Assembly (NCBI RefSeq): GCF_030160715.1
Contig: NZ_BSOW01000052.1
Location: 1 to 52,241, forward strand
DNA from: Bradyrhizobium iriomotense
GTDB lineage: Bacteria; Pseudomonadota; Alphaproteobacteria; Rhizobiales; Xanthobacteraceae
Length of the DNA stretch: 52,241 bases
Reading direction: 5' to 3'
Shown piece after piece: positions 1 to 8,853 of this stretch. Position 1 is the stretch's first letter. Each line of letters begins with the position of its first letter. Made by a program: the position numbers and the translations under genes. The notes below the pieces were generated by a model, which was given only the letters and a program-made list of their open reading frames with translations, made no database searches and was not told the DNA's origin.

Positions 1-80
1 AGCCAGCGCCTGCGCCGTCTTCCGCCGCATCGTCAACGACGTCAGTTCGGCCCGCTCATCATCGCTCAATATCAGGGGGG
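1..80 (-). pseudogene. IS630-family transposase, N-terminal fragment
   Basis: Read on the minus strand, the frame gives PLILSDDERAELTSL followed by TMRRKTAQALA, the characteristic start of rhizobial IS630-family transposases. It runs off the left edge of the window. No convincing start codon lies directly before the conserved block, so it is either truncated or starts upstream with an unusual codon. Only about 26 residues are visible, so intactness cannot be judged. Confidence 0.6.
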
Positions 81-191
81 CAAGTTGCTGGACAGCCCTT
101 GGAGACTCCGTCGCCGTTTGCCTCCATCCTTGGCACAGCGACGCGAATCTACTGCGAATCTATGATTGCGAACTTGTGACTCGGGACACTA

Positions 192-579
192 GAAATCGAG
201 CGAGGTAAGGCGCTCGTGGTGCAGCTCACAGCGATCGGCGAGACGCGCGATGACGGCCAGGTCGAGCTCTTTTTCGAATTGAATGGCCAGCCGCGTGTTA
301 TCACAGTTCCTGATCGGGCTGCGGCAGCCGGTGGCCAAGCGCGTCGGAAGGCGGAGAGCGACATGCCGCCCGCATCGCCGCGCCGATGCCTGGCGTCATT
401 TCGACTGTCAACATTGTCAAGAACCAGAAGGTTACCGCCGGAGATGTCCTGCTTACGCTTGAAGCCATGAAGATGGATGCGGTGCTGCACGCGCCTCACG
501 ACGAACTCTTGGCGGTCCCGGTGCACAGGTTGACTCGAAGGATCTGCTGCTCGAGGTGAGGCCGTGGCCGTCTGCTTAA
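192..579 (+). pseudogene. pyc: Pyruvate carboxylase (pyc), 3' remnant
   Basis: The region encodes the C-terminal end of a biotin-dependent carboxylase in several frames. The first frame (from 192) gives VVQLTAIGETRDDGQVEL, the piece just before the biotin carrier domain. A second frame carries STVNIVKNQKVTAGDVLLTL and the biotinylation motif EAMKMDA at about 460-480. A third ends with VDSKDLLLEV, closing at a TAA at 577-579. At least two frameshifts separate these pieces and about 90% of the gene is absent. It is a non-functional fragment next to the IS630 debris, probably left by recombination. Confidence 0.85.
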
Positions 580-1144
580 ATCCGGCGCTTTTCTGAGTTC
601 TCGGGGCAATTGTTGATCTCTTGCTCCTGAGAGAGGAATAGGGATGCTGGAGCCACTGCGCCCAGACCGCATGAAGAAGCACGTTCGACGATCGGCGGGC
701 ACTCTGCGGCCGCCTAACGGGGTCTTGCGCTAGTGGTAAGACCGCCCGATTAGGTCTCTTTTTCTGAACCCGTACCCTCAGCTTCACAATCCTGCTGAGT
801 ATTACTCGCCGCGCGCGCAGCGGCAAGGATGCCGTTTTGCAAGCGGTGACGCGGCGAAGCCCTGATGCTGTGCACAGTTCATCCCCAATCAGCGGGAATC
901 CGTTGGAAGACGCGCCCGAAACGCGGGATTTCATCGTCCATTCGCCGCTCATTGCACCAATCAAGCTAGAATTTAGATTACATATTGCATATCCGGCGAA
1001 GCACTGTATGCGCGCTCGTTGCTGGGACGGGACCCGCACCGGGTGTGCTGAATCGTTGTTTCGGGTACTGGCGAGACTGTAAGAACGATTGGGGCCGATG
1101 GCTTAGCCTTACCAAGCTATCTCGATCTCCCTCAGGAATTTATC
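580..1144. other. Region without a recognised gene
   Basis: This stretch between the pyc remnant and folD has no open frame I recognise. A Shine-Dalgarno-like AGGA sits 7-9 nt before the folD ATG. I could not identify a confident promoter or a tRNA. Confidence 0.5.
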
Positions 1145-2101
1145 ATGAATGCTGTCCAAATTGATGGAAAGGTCATCGCAGAAACTCTTCGAGCTCGCGT
1201 CGCGCGCGACGTGGCCCTGCTCCAAGCCAATTGCAATGTGACCCCCGGCTTGGCCGTCGTGCTCGTCGGAAAGGATCCTGCCAGTTCCGTTTACGTGAAG
1301 ACAAAAGCCAAGCATGCGCAGGCCGTAGGCTTCAGGTCTAAGCAATTTTTGTTGCCGAGCAATGTCGGTGAAGCTGAGCTACTGAAATTGATTGAGGATC
1401 TTAACGCGGACCACTCCATCGATGGTATTCTAGTGCAGCTTCCGTTGCCGGTGCACATTGACCGTTGGCGTGTGCTTGAGGCCATCGATCCAGCGAAGGA
1501 TGTGGACGGGTTTCATCCCTACAATGTCGGAAGGTTGGCAGCGGGTCGACCTGCTCTTGCGCCGTGCACTCCGCTTGGGGTTGTTCATCTCATCAATACC
1601 GTTGTCAGTGACTTGAACGGACTCGACGTCGTCGTGATTGGTCGCTCGAACATCGTCGGAAAACCTCTCGCAACTCTCCTCGGCGACGCTGGATGCACCG
1701 TGACAGGTGCGCAGCTCCAGACCAGAAACCTGCCGGAGATTTGCCGAAGGGCCGACATCGTGGTTGCTGCGGCCGGTTGTGCCGAGCTGGTTCGAGGCGA
1801 CTGGCTCAAGCCAGGCGCAATTGTCATTGATGTCGGCATCAATCGCACCGTTGGCTCGACCGGGACTACCAAGATAGTTGGAGATGTAGCTTTTGCTGAA
1901 GCGAGCAAGCGTGCAAGCTATATCACGCCGGTCCCTGGCGGCGTCGGACCAATGACTGTCGCTTACTTGCTTGCGAATACCCTCAGTGCCGCAATTTCCC
2001 GACGGGATCTGTCGCTGGCGATGGGTCCCGAGGATCGCCACGTTTGTCCACCGCGCGTGCCAAGCCGGATCCTTCAGGTCGATCTACAGCATGGGTGTTA
2101 G
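1145..2101 (+). CDS. folD: Bifunctional methylene-THF dehydrogenase / methenyl-THF cyclohydrolase
   Basis: Cytosolic enzyme that oxidises 5,10-methylene-THF with NADP and hydrolyses the methenyl intermediate to 10-formyl-THF. The 318-residue protein shows the family landmarks in order: SVYVKTKAKHA (with the conserved Tyr and Lys of the active site), DGILVQLPLP, KDVDGFHPYNVGRL, the Rossmann-type VVIGRSNIVGKPLA, GAIVIDVGIN, and the closing YITPVPGGVGPMTVAYLL. The family is usually about 285-300 residues. The last ~20 residues here (after the NTLSAA segment) do not look conserved and suggest a read-through tail. The ATG at 1145 has AGGA just upstream. With the demethylase at 3501 and purU at 6066 it forms a one-carbon disposal set. 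Possibly a second, specialised copy beside a chromosomal folD (inference). Confidence 0.93.
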   Translation: MNAVQIDGKVIAETLRARVARDVALLQANCNVTPGLAVVLVGKDPASSVYVKTKAKHAQAVGFRSKQFLLPSNVGEAELLKLIEDLNADHSIDGILVQLPLPVHIDRWRVLEAIDPAKDVDGFHPYNVGRLAAGRPALAPCTPLGVVHLINTVVSDLNGLDVVVIGRSNIVGKPLATLLGDAGCTVTGAQLQTRNLPEICRRADIVVAAAGCAELVRGDWLKPGAIVIDVGINRTVGSTGTTKIVGDVAFAEASKRASYITPVPGGVGPMTVAYLLANTLSAAISRRDLSLAMGPEDRHVCPPRVPSRILQVDLQHGC

Positions 2102-2460
2102 AAACCGTCTGCAGATTACCGCCGTCTGGCGGGCCCCAGTGCAATGGCCATGGCCTTGGTGTTGAACAGCCCGTCATTGGCGATGCGGCAATGCAAGCGT
2201 AGTGGTCGGCGCCTCACAATCATGAAAGTGGACAATCGTTCGTTATCGACGGTTTCACCGTGGCTGGACACCAACAACGCTGCGCATTTTCAATCGAAAG
2301 CACTCGCGCGCGCAGCGGTCAAATAACCGCAAGTCGGCAAGGTGTGTGACGAACGCTTGGTCCCATTCTATTGAGATTGCCGGATTACGATGGCTGCGGC
2401 CGCGGGCCTCCCGCGCCCGTTGTCTCAACCTGACAAGATCAAGACCACGTCTCTTCCGAC
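2102..2460. other. Region without a recognised gene
   Basis: Spacer between folD and the leuB fragment. Short open frames are present, but none has a recognisable motif or a good ribosome binding site. Confidence 0.4.
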
Positions 2461-2864
2461 GATCTGTTTGGGGGACATGCTCTCCGACATCGCGGCGATG
2501 TTGACCGGCTCGCTCGGCATCTGCCGTTGGCCTCGCTCGGCGAAGTTGATGTGAGGAACAAGAAGCGCAAGGCGTTGTATGAGCCGGTGCATGGCTCGGT
2601 GCCGGATATCGTCGGCGGGGCCTCGCCAACCCGATCGCGATGATCTCGTCCTTCGGCATGGCGCTGCGCCATTTCTTCGATATGGGCGCGCTCGCGGACA
2701 AGCTCGACGCCGCGATCGACACAGTGCTTGCGAGTGGCCTGCGCACCGCCAATATCAAGTCGGAAGGCACTACAGCAGTCTCGACGACGCAGATGGGCGA
2801 GGCGATCCTGAAGGAATTGCAGAAGCTGCACGCATTAGGGCTGACCCCTCATTTCCCAGCGTGA
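2461..2864 (+). pseudogene. leuB: 3-isopropylmalate dehydrogenase (leuB), 3' remnant
   Basis: The C-terminal third of a LeuB-type beta-decarboxylating dehydrogenase is spread over several frames: DMLSDIAAMLTGSLG, then ASLGEVDVRNKKRKALYEPV with the conserved HGSVPDIVG, then ISSFGMALRHFFDMGALADK to the stop at 2862-2864. At least three single-base indels interrupt it: an extra G in the run of five G near 2470, and breaks near 2520 and 2618. The front two thirds are missing. It is followed by a perfect hairpin with a T-run, so the whole 3' end, terminator included, seems to have been copied from a leuB locus. Not functional. Confidence 0.8.
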
Positions 2865-2943
2865 AGCGTCCATCGAATTAACCCGGAATCCTGAGAGCCT
2901 AATGCTTCGCGCCATCTGGAATGACCATGCAGGAAATGCACGC

Positions 2944-2969
2944 GGCCGGGCGACGCCCGGCCATTTTTA
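2944..2969 (+). terminator. Rho-independent terminator after leuB remnant
   Basis: A perfect 8-bp GC stem (GGCCGGGC / GCCCGGCC) with a three-base loop GAC is followed by ATTTTTAT. It lies about 80 nt after the stop of the leuB fragment and is probably that gene's original terminator. It may still block transcription arriving from folD, which would separate folD from the demethylase downstream. Confidence 0.85.
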
Positions 2970-2995
2970 TATTTACACGTCGGCATCACATTTGA

Positions 2996-3488
2996 GCACT
3001 TAAAACCTTTAAGCTTCAGAGATTGAGCGCAGTATTTCGGCGTTGGCGGCCTCAATATTAAACAAATTCAGATCCGCTCGCGGATAATATGCCAGGGCAT
3101 GCAGCTTCTGGCTGACGACGTTACGGAGGTGTGCAGGAGGGGATCGAAATTTGTATGCTTCCGTGCACGTCGCGCTCTTCGTCTCGCATGATGAGGTGGT
3201 CGGTGACCTCGGGCAAGAATGGCGCCAAGGTGCTCCGTCCTGCGCGAATAGCTCATCGTATCCACGGCGAAAACGGTGCCAATTTCGAGTGTGGAGTGGT
3301 GCGCCAACCGGCCAATCTCGCTACTTAACATCCCGATCAAGGGTGGCAAGGCGCTGCTCTTATCTTGCATCGCGCTGCCCGGTGGTGGGCACGTGCTCAG
3401 CCAAACGAAGTCGACGCCAACCCCGAATCCAACGACATTCATGACCTGATCCAGGTCTGCATCTAGCTTATCCTCCTGCCAGTCATTT
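2996..3488 (-). pseudogene. Degraded unidentified coding remnant upstream of the demethylase gene
   Basis: On the minus strand this stretch reads like a decayed protein: pieces such as EVTDHLIMRDEERDVHGSIQ and LRNVVSQKLHALAYY followed by LNLFNIEAANAEILRSI then a stop near 3016 lie in different frames. Its 3' part matches two other places in the window (10589 and 16611) in the same frame. Its position, divergent from the demethylase gene, would suit a former regulator, but I do not recognise the family. The front half is too degraded to read. Confidence 0.35.
3027..3100 (-). repeat. Dispersed ~75-bp sequence, copy 1 of 3
   Basis: Begins GCGCAG and aligns without gaps to the segments at 10589 and 16611 at roughly two-thirds identity by eye. 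Shared blocks are the GCGCAG start, the ATATT core and AAATT about 10 nt later. Read on the minus strand, all three give a similar peptide ending (A/V)(E/I)ILR. This copy lies about 400 nt upstream of the demethylase gene. Confidence 0.45.
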
Positions 3489-3500
3489 TTGAGTCCTCGA

Positions 3501-6008
3501 ATGCAAAGCAAACTGCCCTCCCATGCGGAATACGTCATCGTCGGCGGTGGCATCATCGGTCTATCGACTGCTTTTCATCTTGCGCGCCTTGGGCATCGCG
3601 ATGTTCTCCTGCTTGAGCGTGATCAGCTCACCTGCGGGACCACATGGCACGCGGCGGGATTGGTGACTCAGCTTCGAGCCAACGAGAACATGGCGAAGTT
3701 GGCCCAGTACACCGCGGGGTTGTTCCATGAGCTTGAAAGCCTGACGGGTCAGTCCACAGGCTTCCGGCAATCCGGGTCTATCACAATCGCAGCCACACCT
3801 GCGCGACTTGAGGAGTTGAGGCGAGGTGCATCGATGGGGCGCTCCTTTGGCCTCGAGGTCGAGATGATCGATGCTGCCGAAGCCAAAAGACGTGTGCCTT
3901 TGCTCGATGTGGCCGATGTCATTGGCGCCGCGTGGATCCCCTCCGACGGCATGACCAGCCCGGTGGATACGGCGCGCGCTTTCGCGGTCGGAGCTCGGCA
4001 GGGTGGGGCCAAAATCCTTGAGCGCACTCCAGTGACCCGCATCATTGTCGAAAAGGGGCGCGTCGCCGGCGTCGAGACTGCGCAAGGCGTCGTGCGTGCC
4101 GAGAAGGTTGTCATCTGCACGGGAATGTGGACGCGGACCTTGGCTGCCGAGCTCAATTGGACGGTGCCGCTGCAGGCGGCAGAGCATTTCTACGTCGTGA
4201 CGGAAGCTATCGCCGATTTGCCTTCTGATCTTCCGACCATTCGCGATATGGATGCGCATTTCTACGCGAAGCCGGACGCGGGCAAATTGCTGGTCGGGTT
4301 TTTCGAGACCCGTGGCAAACCGTGGGGCATGGATGGGATTCCGCATGATTTCAGCTTTGATTCCCTCCCAGATGACTTTGAGCACATCGAGCCTTATCTC
4401 ATCAATGCAATGCGGCGCATGCCGGCGCTGGAGAATGTCGGACTGCAACTAAACTTCAATGGGCCGGAGAGTTTTACGCCCGACAATCGATTCCTGTTAG
4501 GACCCGCGGCGGATATCGCGAACCTCTATGTTGCTGCCGGGTTCAATTCGTGCGGCATCGAATCTTCTGGTGGCGCTGGAAAAGTGATGGCCGAGTGGAT
4601 GTCGACGGGTGTCCCCGCCAGTGACTATTGGGAAATGGACGTGCGGCGAGCCATGCCGTTCCAGCGCAATCGTCGATATCTGCGCGATCGAACCGGCGAG
4701 GCTGTTGGCAATCTTTGGGGCCTGCATTGGCCTCACAAGTCTCCCAAGACGGCGCGGAACGTGCGCGTGTCACCGCTGCACGATCGGCTTGCCGCGGCCG
4801 GCGCGAACTTCGGCGAGGTGGCGGGGTGGGAAAGGGCGCAATGGTTTGGTGCGCCTGGGGCGCCGACCAGCACCCATGCCACATTTGGTCGCGACGATTG
4901 GTTTAAGGCAAGCCGTGCGGAACACGAGGCCACCCGGTCCGGGGTCACGCTGTTTGATCAGACCTCCTTCGCGCATCTGCTGGTGCAGGGGCGCGATGCC
5001 CTCGCCTTGCTTCAAAGTCTGTCGACCAACAACGTCGATGTTGCCGTAGGCCGCATCGTGTACACGCCATGGCTCAACGAGCGAGGCGGCATGGAGTCCG
5101 ACGTCACAATCGCACGAACGGGCGACGACGAGTTTCTGGTGGTTACGGCGGCCGTGCAGCGCATCCGAGATCTCGCATGGCTGCGAACGCATGCCAAGGG
5201 TTCAGGCCATGTCTCCGTTGCCGACGTCTCATCGGGATACGCGTGCCTCTCAGTCATGGGGCCGCGCTCGCGCGAGTTGCTCATGCGTGTGAGCCCTGCC
5301 GATTTTTCTGATGCTGCATTTCCTTTCGCGACGGCCCGGGAAATCGAGATTGGCTATGGCCTGGCCTTTGCGTTCCGCATGACGTTCGTCGGAGAGCTCG
5401 GATGGGAGCTCCACATTCCTGTCGAGCAGGCGCTGGGTATCTACGATGCGCTGATCGGGGCGGGCCGCGATCTCGATCTGCGCCACGCGGGCTACGTGGC
5501 CCTGAATACGTTGCGCCTGGAGGCGGGTTACCGAGATTGGGGCTCGGACGTCAGTGATGAAGACTCGCCGCTCGAGTCGGGATTGGGGTTCACAATCGCC
5601 TGGAAAAAGGGCGAGGATTTCATCGGACGGTCCGTCCTCGAGTCCCAGCGCGCGCAGGTTCCGCGCCGGCGTCTTGTTCAACTAGCTGCCCCCAGGGCGG
5701 TGCCGCTCATGTTCGGAACTGAGCCCGTCTGGCGCAATGGATCGCTCGTCGGCTATCTGCGGTCCGCGGGCTTCGGCCATACCCTGGGCTGCGGCGTTGG
5801 CATGGGCTATCTGCACTCCGCTAGCGGGGTGAGTGCCGAATGGCTGGCTCAGGGAAACTTTGAGATCGAGATCGCGGGCGAAAGGCACGCAGCGATCGCA
5901 TCTCTTCGCCCCTTCTACGATTTGAACCGCACGCGAGTGAAGGGCGACTGGCGGAAGGCAGAAGACCTCATTGCCCCGGAGCTGCTGCTAGCACGCTCCA
6001 AGGAATGA
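3501..6008 (+). CDS. FAD-dependent N-demethylase with GcvT domain (dimethylglycine/sarcosine dehydrogenase family)
   Basis: Predicted to oxidise an N-methyl group of dimethylglycine, sarcosine or a related compound and hand the carbon to tetrahydrofolate as 5,10-methylene-THF. The 835-residue protein has the length of the family. Residues ~11-30 hold the dinucleotide-binding GGGIIG loop. TTWHAAGL contains His50, the position that covalently holds FAD in mammalian homologues. The FAD-oxidoreductase half continues to about residue 420 (FTPDNRFLLGP, then GFNSCGIESSGG), and the folate-binding GcvT half fills ~425-830 (LRLEAGYRDWG). I prefer the ATG at 3501; an in-frame TTG at 3489 would add four residues, and neither has a strong ribosome site. 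Partner genes purU and etfBA follow on the same strand. Substrate is not decided by sequence alone. Confidence 0.88.
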   Translation: MQSKLPSHAEYVIVGGGIIGLSTAFHLARLGHRDVLLLERDQLTCGTTWHAAGLVTQLRANENMAKLAQYTAGLFHELESLTGQSTGFRQSGSITIAATPARLEELRRGASMGRSFGLEVEMIDAAEAKRRVPLLDVADVIGAAWIPSDGMTSPVDTARAFAVGARQGGAKILERTPVTRIIVEKGRVAGVETAQGVVRAEKVVICTGMWTRTLAAELNWTVPLQAAEHFYVVTEAIADLPSDLPTIRDMDAHFYAKPDAGKLLVGFFETRGKPWGMDGIPHDFSFDSLPDDFEHIEPYLINAMRRMPALENVGLQLNFNGPESFTPDNRFLLGPAADIANLYVAAGFNSCGIESSGGAGKVMAEWMSTGVPASDYWEMDVRRAMPFQRNRRYLRDRTGEAVGNLWGLHWPHKSPKTARNVRVSPLHDRLAAAGANFGEVAGWERAQWFGAPGAPTSTHATFGRDDWFKASRAEHEATRSGVTLFDQTSFAHLLVQGRDALALLQSLSTNNVDVAVGRIVYTPWLNERGGMESDVTIARTGDDEFLVVTAAVQRIRDLAWLRTHAKGSGHVSVADVSSGYACLSVMGPRSRELLMRVSPADFSDAAFPFATAREIEIGYGLAFAFRMTFVGELGWELHIPVEQALGIYDALIGAGRDLDLRHAGYVALNTLRLEAGYRDWGSDVSDEDSPLESGLGFTIAWKKGEDFIGRSVLESQRAQVPRRRLVQLAAPRAVPLMFGTEPVWRNGSLVGYLRSAGFGHTLGCGVGMGYLHSASGVSAEWLAQGNFEIEIAGERHAAIASLRPFYDLNRTRVKGDWRKAEDLIAPELLLARSKE

Positions 6009-6065
6009 TCACTATCGCCGCTTCTTAACTCCGTTTGCGAAGGGCCGCCGCTTGGCGTGTTTGTC

Positions 6066-6929
6066 ATGTCTGATCGTTCGATGATCCTCGTGTTGTCCTG
6101 CCCTGACCGCCCAGGCATTGTTTCGGCTGTCTCAAGTCGTCTGTTCGAGGCTGGCTGCAACATCCTTGACGCACAGCAGTTCGACGATACGGAGACAGGT
6201 CAATTTTTCATGCGCGTCGTCTTCGATCGCGGCGAGCAAGCGAAATCAGAGCCCGAAATCCGTGCATCAATTGCGGAGCTGGCGGACCATCTCGCGATGA
6301 GATTTACGTTGCGGCAGAGCTCCGCAAAAAAGCGTGTGATGCTGCTGGTCTCAAAATTCGATCATTGCCTGGCCGATCTGCTTTATCGCTGGCGCATCGG
6401 CGAACTGCCGATGGAGGTAACGGCTATCGTTTCCAATCATGGCCGCGAGTATCTGTCTTCGACCGATTTAGCCGAACTGCCATTTTACCACTTACCTGTC
6501 ACCAAACAGACAAAGATGGAACAAGAGACCCGCATTTGGGAGCTAGTGCAGGAAACCCATACGGACGTCGTCGTCCTTGCGCGCTATATGCAGATTTTGT
6601 CGGACGGCTTCTCCGCCAAGTTGTCCGGTCGCTGCATTAACATCCATCACTCCTTCTTGCCAGGATTCAAGGGCGCCAAGCCCTACCATCAGGCCCACGA
6701 GCGAGGAGTCAAGTTGATCGGCGCGACAGCACATTATGTGACCTCCGATCTCGACGAGGGCCCCATTATCGAGCAGGATGTCGAGCGGATCTCACATCGC
6801 GACACGCCGGGGGATCTCGTCCGCAAAGGTCGCGACATCGAACGCCGGGTACTCGCCCGCGCCGTGCGACATCACCTCGAGGATCGCGTGGTGCTGAATG
6901 GAAGAAAAACTGTAGTCTTCAGTGCCTGA
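6066..6929 (+). CDS. purU: Formyltetrahydrofolate deformylase
   Basis: Hydrolyses 10-formyl-THF to formate and THF. The 287-residue protein has an N-terminal ACT domain (LSCPDRPGIVSAVSS, about residues 8-80) and a C-terminal formyltransferase fold with INIHHSFLPGFKGAKPYHQA (Asn192, His194/195) and SDLDEGPIIEQDV (Asp230), the Asn-His-Asp catalytic set. Start chosen at the ATG at 6066; a GTG at 6057 is in frame. It begins 57 nt after the demethylase stop, so the two are probably co-transcribed. In this context PurU would regenerate free THF after methyl groups have been oxidised to the formyl level, rather than serve purine synthesis (inference). Confidence 0.93.
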   Translation: MSDRSMILVLSCPDRPGIVSAVSSRLFEAGCNILDAQQFDDTETGQFFMRVVFDRGEQAKSEPEIRASIAELADHLAMRFTLRQSSAKKRVMLLVSKFDHCLADLLYRWRIGELPMEVTAIVSNHGREYLSSTDLAELPFYHLPVTKQTKMEQETRIWELVQETHTDVVVLARYMQILSDGFSAKLSGRCINIHHSFLPGFKGAKPYHQAHERGVKLIGATAHYVTSDLDEGPIIEQDVERISHRDTPGDLVRKGRDIERRVLARAVRHHLEDRVVLNGRKTVVFSA

Positions 6930-7057
6930 GCGGGACCGTCTCGAGGGAGCAGAATTCCACGGGGGCATGCGGCGCAGCCCTAGGCGCATGTGCGCTCATC
7001 GCACGAGAGCAGCTAGCAAGTCCTTGTCATCAGCAGGCCTAAAGTGAAAGAGGATCG

Positions 7058-7807
7058 ATGAAGGTCTTAGTGCCGGTGAAGCGGGTGGTCGATTACAACG
7101 TCAAGGTCCGCGTCAAGGGCGATGGATCGGGCGTTGAACTCGCCAACGTCAAGATGTCGATGAACCCATTCGACGAAATCGCGGTCGAGGAAGCGCTGCG
7201 CCTGAAGGAAGGCGGCAAGGCCACCGAGGTCGTGGTAGTCTCCATTGGACCAGCGCAGGCCTCGGAGACGATCCGCACCGGTCTCGCCATGGGCGCCGAC
7301 CGCGGCATCCTGGTGAAGGCGGACGGCAATGTGGAGCCGCTGGCTGTCGCCAAGATCCTGAAGAAGGTCGCCGACGAAGAGCAGCCGGGCCTGATCATTC
7401 TGGGCAAGCAGGCGATCGACGACGACAGCAACCAGACCGGCCAGATGCTGGCCGCGCTGCTCGGCTGGTCGCAGGCGACCTTTGCCTCCAAGCTCGAGGT
7501 CGAAGGATCTGACTTCAAGGTCACCCGCGAGGTCGATGGCGGCCTGCAGACCGTGAAGCTGAAGGGACCGGCGATCGTCACCACCGATCTCCGCCTCAAC
7601 GAGCCGCGCTACGCCTCGCTGCCCAACATCATGAAGGCGAAGAAGAAGCCGATCGCGGAGAAGACCGTCGCCGATTACGGCGTCGACGTCACCGCGCGCC
7701 TTGAAGTTCTCAAGACGACGGAGCCACCGGGCCGCAAGGCCGGCGTCAAGGTCAAGGACGTCGCCGAGCTGGTGTCGAAACTCAAGAACGAAGCCGGGGT
7801 GCTCTGA
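7058..7807 (+). CDS. etfB: Electron transfer flavoprotein beta subunit
   Basis: The 249-residue protein is a full-length ETF beta chain of the mitochondrial/housekeeping type: MKVLVPVKRVVDYNVKVR start, NPFDEIAVEEALRLKE, and the family signature TREVDGGLQTVKLKGPA followed by LRLNEPRYASLPNIMKAKKK. It binds AMP and, with EtfA, carries electrons from flavin dehydrogenases to the quinone pool through ETF-ubiquinone oxidoreductase (not in this window). AAGAGGA precedes the ATG. Codon use is visibly more GC-biased at third positions than in the flanking genes, which suggests recent duplication from, or exchange with, the core genome. Dimethylglycine and sarcosine dehydrogenases are classical ETF donors, so its place beside the demethylase is meaningful. 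Confidence 0.95.
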   Translation: MKVLVPVKRVVDYNVKVRVKGDGSGVELANVKMSMNPFDEIAVEEALRLKEGGKATEVVVVSIGPAQASETIRTGLAMGADRGILVKADGNVEPLAVAKILKKVADEEQPGLIILGKQAIDDDSNQTGQMLAALLGWSQATFASKLEVEGSDFKVTREVDGGLQTVKLKGPAIVTTDLRLNEPRYASLPNIMKAKKKPIAEKTVADYGVDVTARLEVLKTTEPPGRKAGVKVKDVAELVSKLKNEAGVL

Positions 7808-8742
7808 TGACGACGCTTCTGATTGCTGAACACGACAATGCGTCGCTGAAGGATGCGACCAACAAGGCTCTGACGGCGGCCGCCGCCCTCGGCGCCGACG
7901 TCGACGTGCTGGTCGCCGGCCAGAACGCCAAGGGCGCGGCGGATGCCGCCGCAACGCTCAATGGCGTGAAGAAGGTGCTGCTCGCCGACGGCGACTCCTA
8001 TGCGCACGATCTCGCCGAGCCGCTGGCCGCGCTGATCGTCTCGCTGGCGTCCGGCTATGACGCGATCGTTGCGCCCGCGACCTCGCGCTTCAAGAACGTG
8101 ATGCCGCGCGTCGCAGCCCTGCTCGACGTCATGCAGGTCTCGGAGATCATCAAGGTCGTCGCTCCCGACACCTTCGAGCGGCCGATCTATGCCGGCAACG
8201 CCATCCAGACGGTGAAGTCGAAGGACGCCAAGAAGGTCATCACGGTGCGCACCTCGACCTTCGCCGCTGCGCCGGCCGGTGGCGGCGCGAGCGTCGAGAG
8301 CGTCGCGGCGGCGGCCGATCCTGGCCTGTCGTCCTTCGTCGGCGAGGAAGTCGCCAAGAGCGACCGCCCCGAGCTGACCTCGGCGAAAATCATCGTCTCC
8401 GGTGGCCGCGCCATGCAGAGCCGGGAAAACTTCGCAAAATACATCGAGCCGCTCGCCGACAAGCTGGGCGCCGGTGTCGGTGCCTCGCGCGCGGCGGTCG
8501 ACGCCGGCTATGCGCCGAACGACTGGCAGGTCGGCCAGACCGGCAAGGTCGTGGCCCCCGAGCTCTATGTCGCGGTCGGCATTTCCGGCGCGATCCAGCA
8601 TCTCGCCGGCATGAAGGACTCCAAGGTGATCGTCGCGATCAACAAGGACGAGGACGCTCCGATCTTCCAGGTCGCCGACTACGGCCTGGTAGTGGACCTC
8701 TACCAGGCGGTTCCGGAGCTCACGGCCGAACTCGAGAGGTAG
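7807..8742 (+). CDS. etfA: Electron transfer flavoprotein alpha subunit
   Basis: Partner of EtfB. The start codon overlaps the etfB stop (TGATG), implying translational coupling. The 311-residue protein has the N-terminal alpha/beta domain (residues 1-~185) and the C-terminal FAD domain with SGGRAMQSRENF, RAAVDAGYAPNDWQVGQTGK, PELYVAVGISGAIQHLAGM and INKDEDAPIFQVADYGLV, all typical of ETF alpha. Length is normal and no lesion is seen. GC bias matches etfB, so the pair moved together. A weak imperfect hairpin follows at about 8757-8790 without a convincing T-run. Confidence 0.95.
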   Translation: MTTLLIAEHDNASLKDATNKALTAAAALGADVDVLVAGQNAKGAADAAATLNGVKKVLLADGDSYAHDLAEPLAALIVSLASGYDAIVAPATSRFKNVMPRVAALLDVMQVSEIIKVVAPDTFERPIYAGNAIQTVKSKDAKKVITVRTSTFAAAPAGGGASVESVAAAADPGLSSFVGEEVAKSDRPELTSAKIIVSGGRAMQSRENFAKYIEPLADKLGAGVGASRAAVDAGYAPNDWQVGQTGKVVAPELYVAVGISGAIQHLAGMKDSKVIVAINKDEDAPIFQVADYGLVVDLYQAVPELTAELER

Positions 8743-8853
8743 GAAGATTATTGGACGGGAAAGGCGCCTCTGTGTCTTTTGCCCTTTCCTCGGGAGTCGT
8801 AAAGGTAGTCCTGGATGTGCCCTGAGCTCGACGATCGGCTGCGCGTCACTTTG

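Noticed and set aside
719..790. A possible tRNA-like stretch upstream of folD.
   Set aside because: No consistent acceptor stem, T-loop GGTTCRA or anticodon arm can be drawn.
149..1039. A 296-codon minus-strand frame at the left end.
   Set aside because: It overlaps the pyc remnant antisense and has no recognisable domain or ribosome site.
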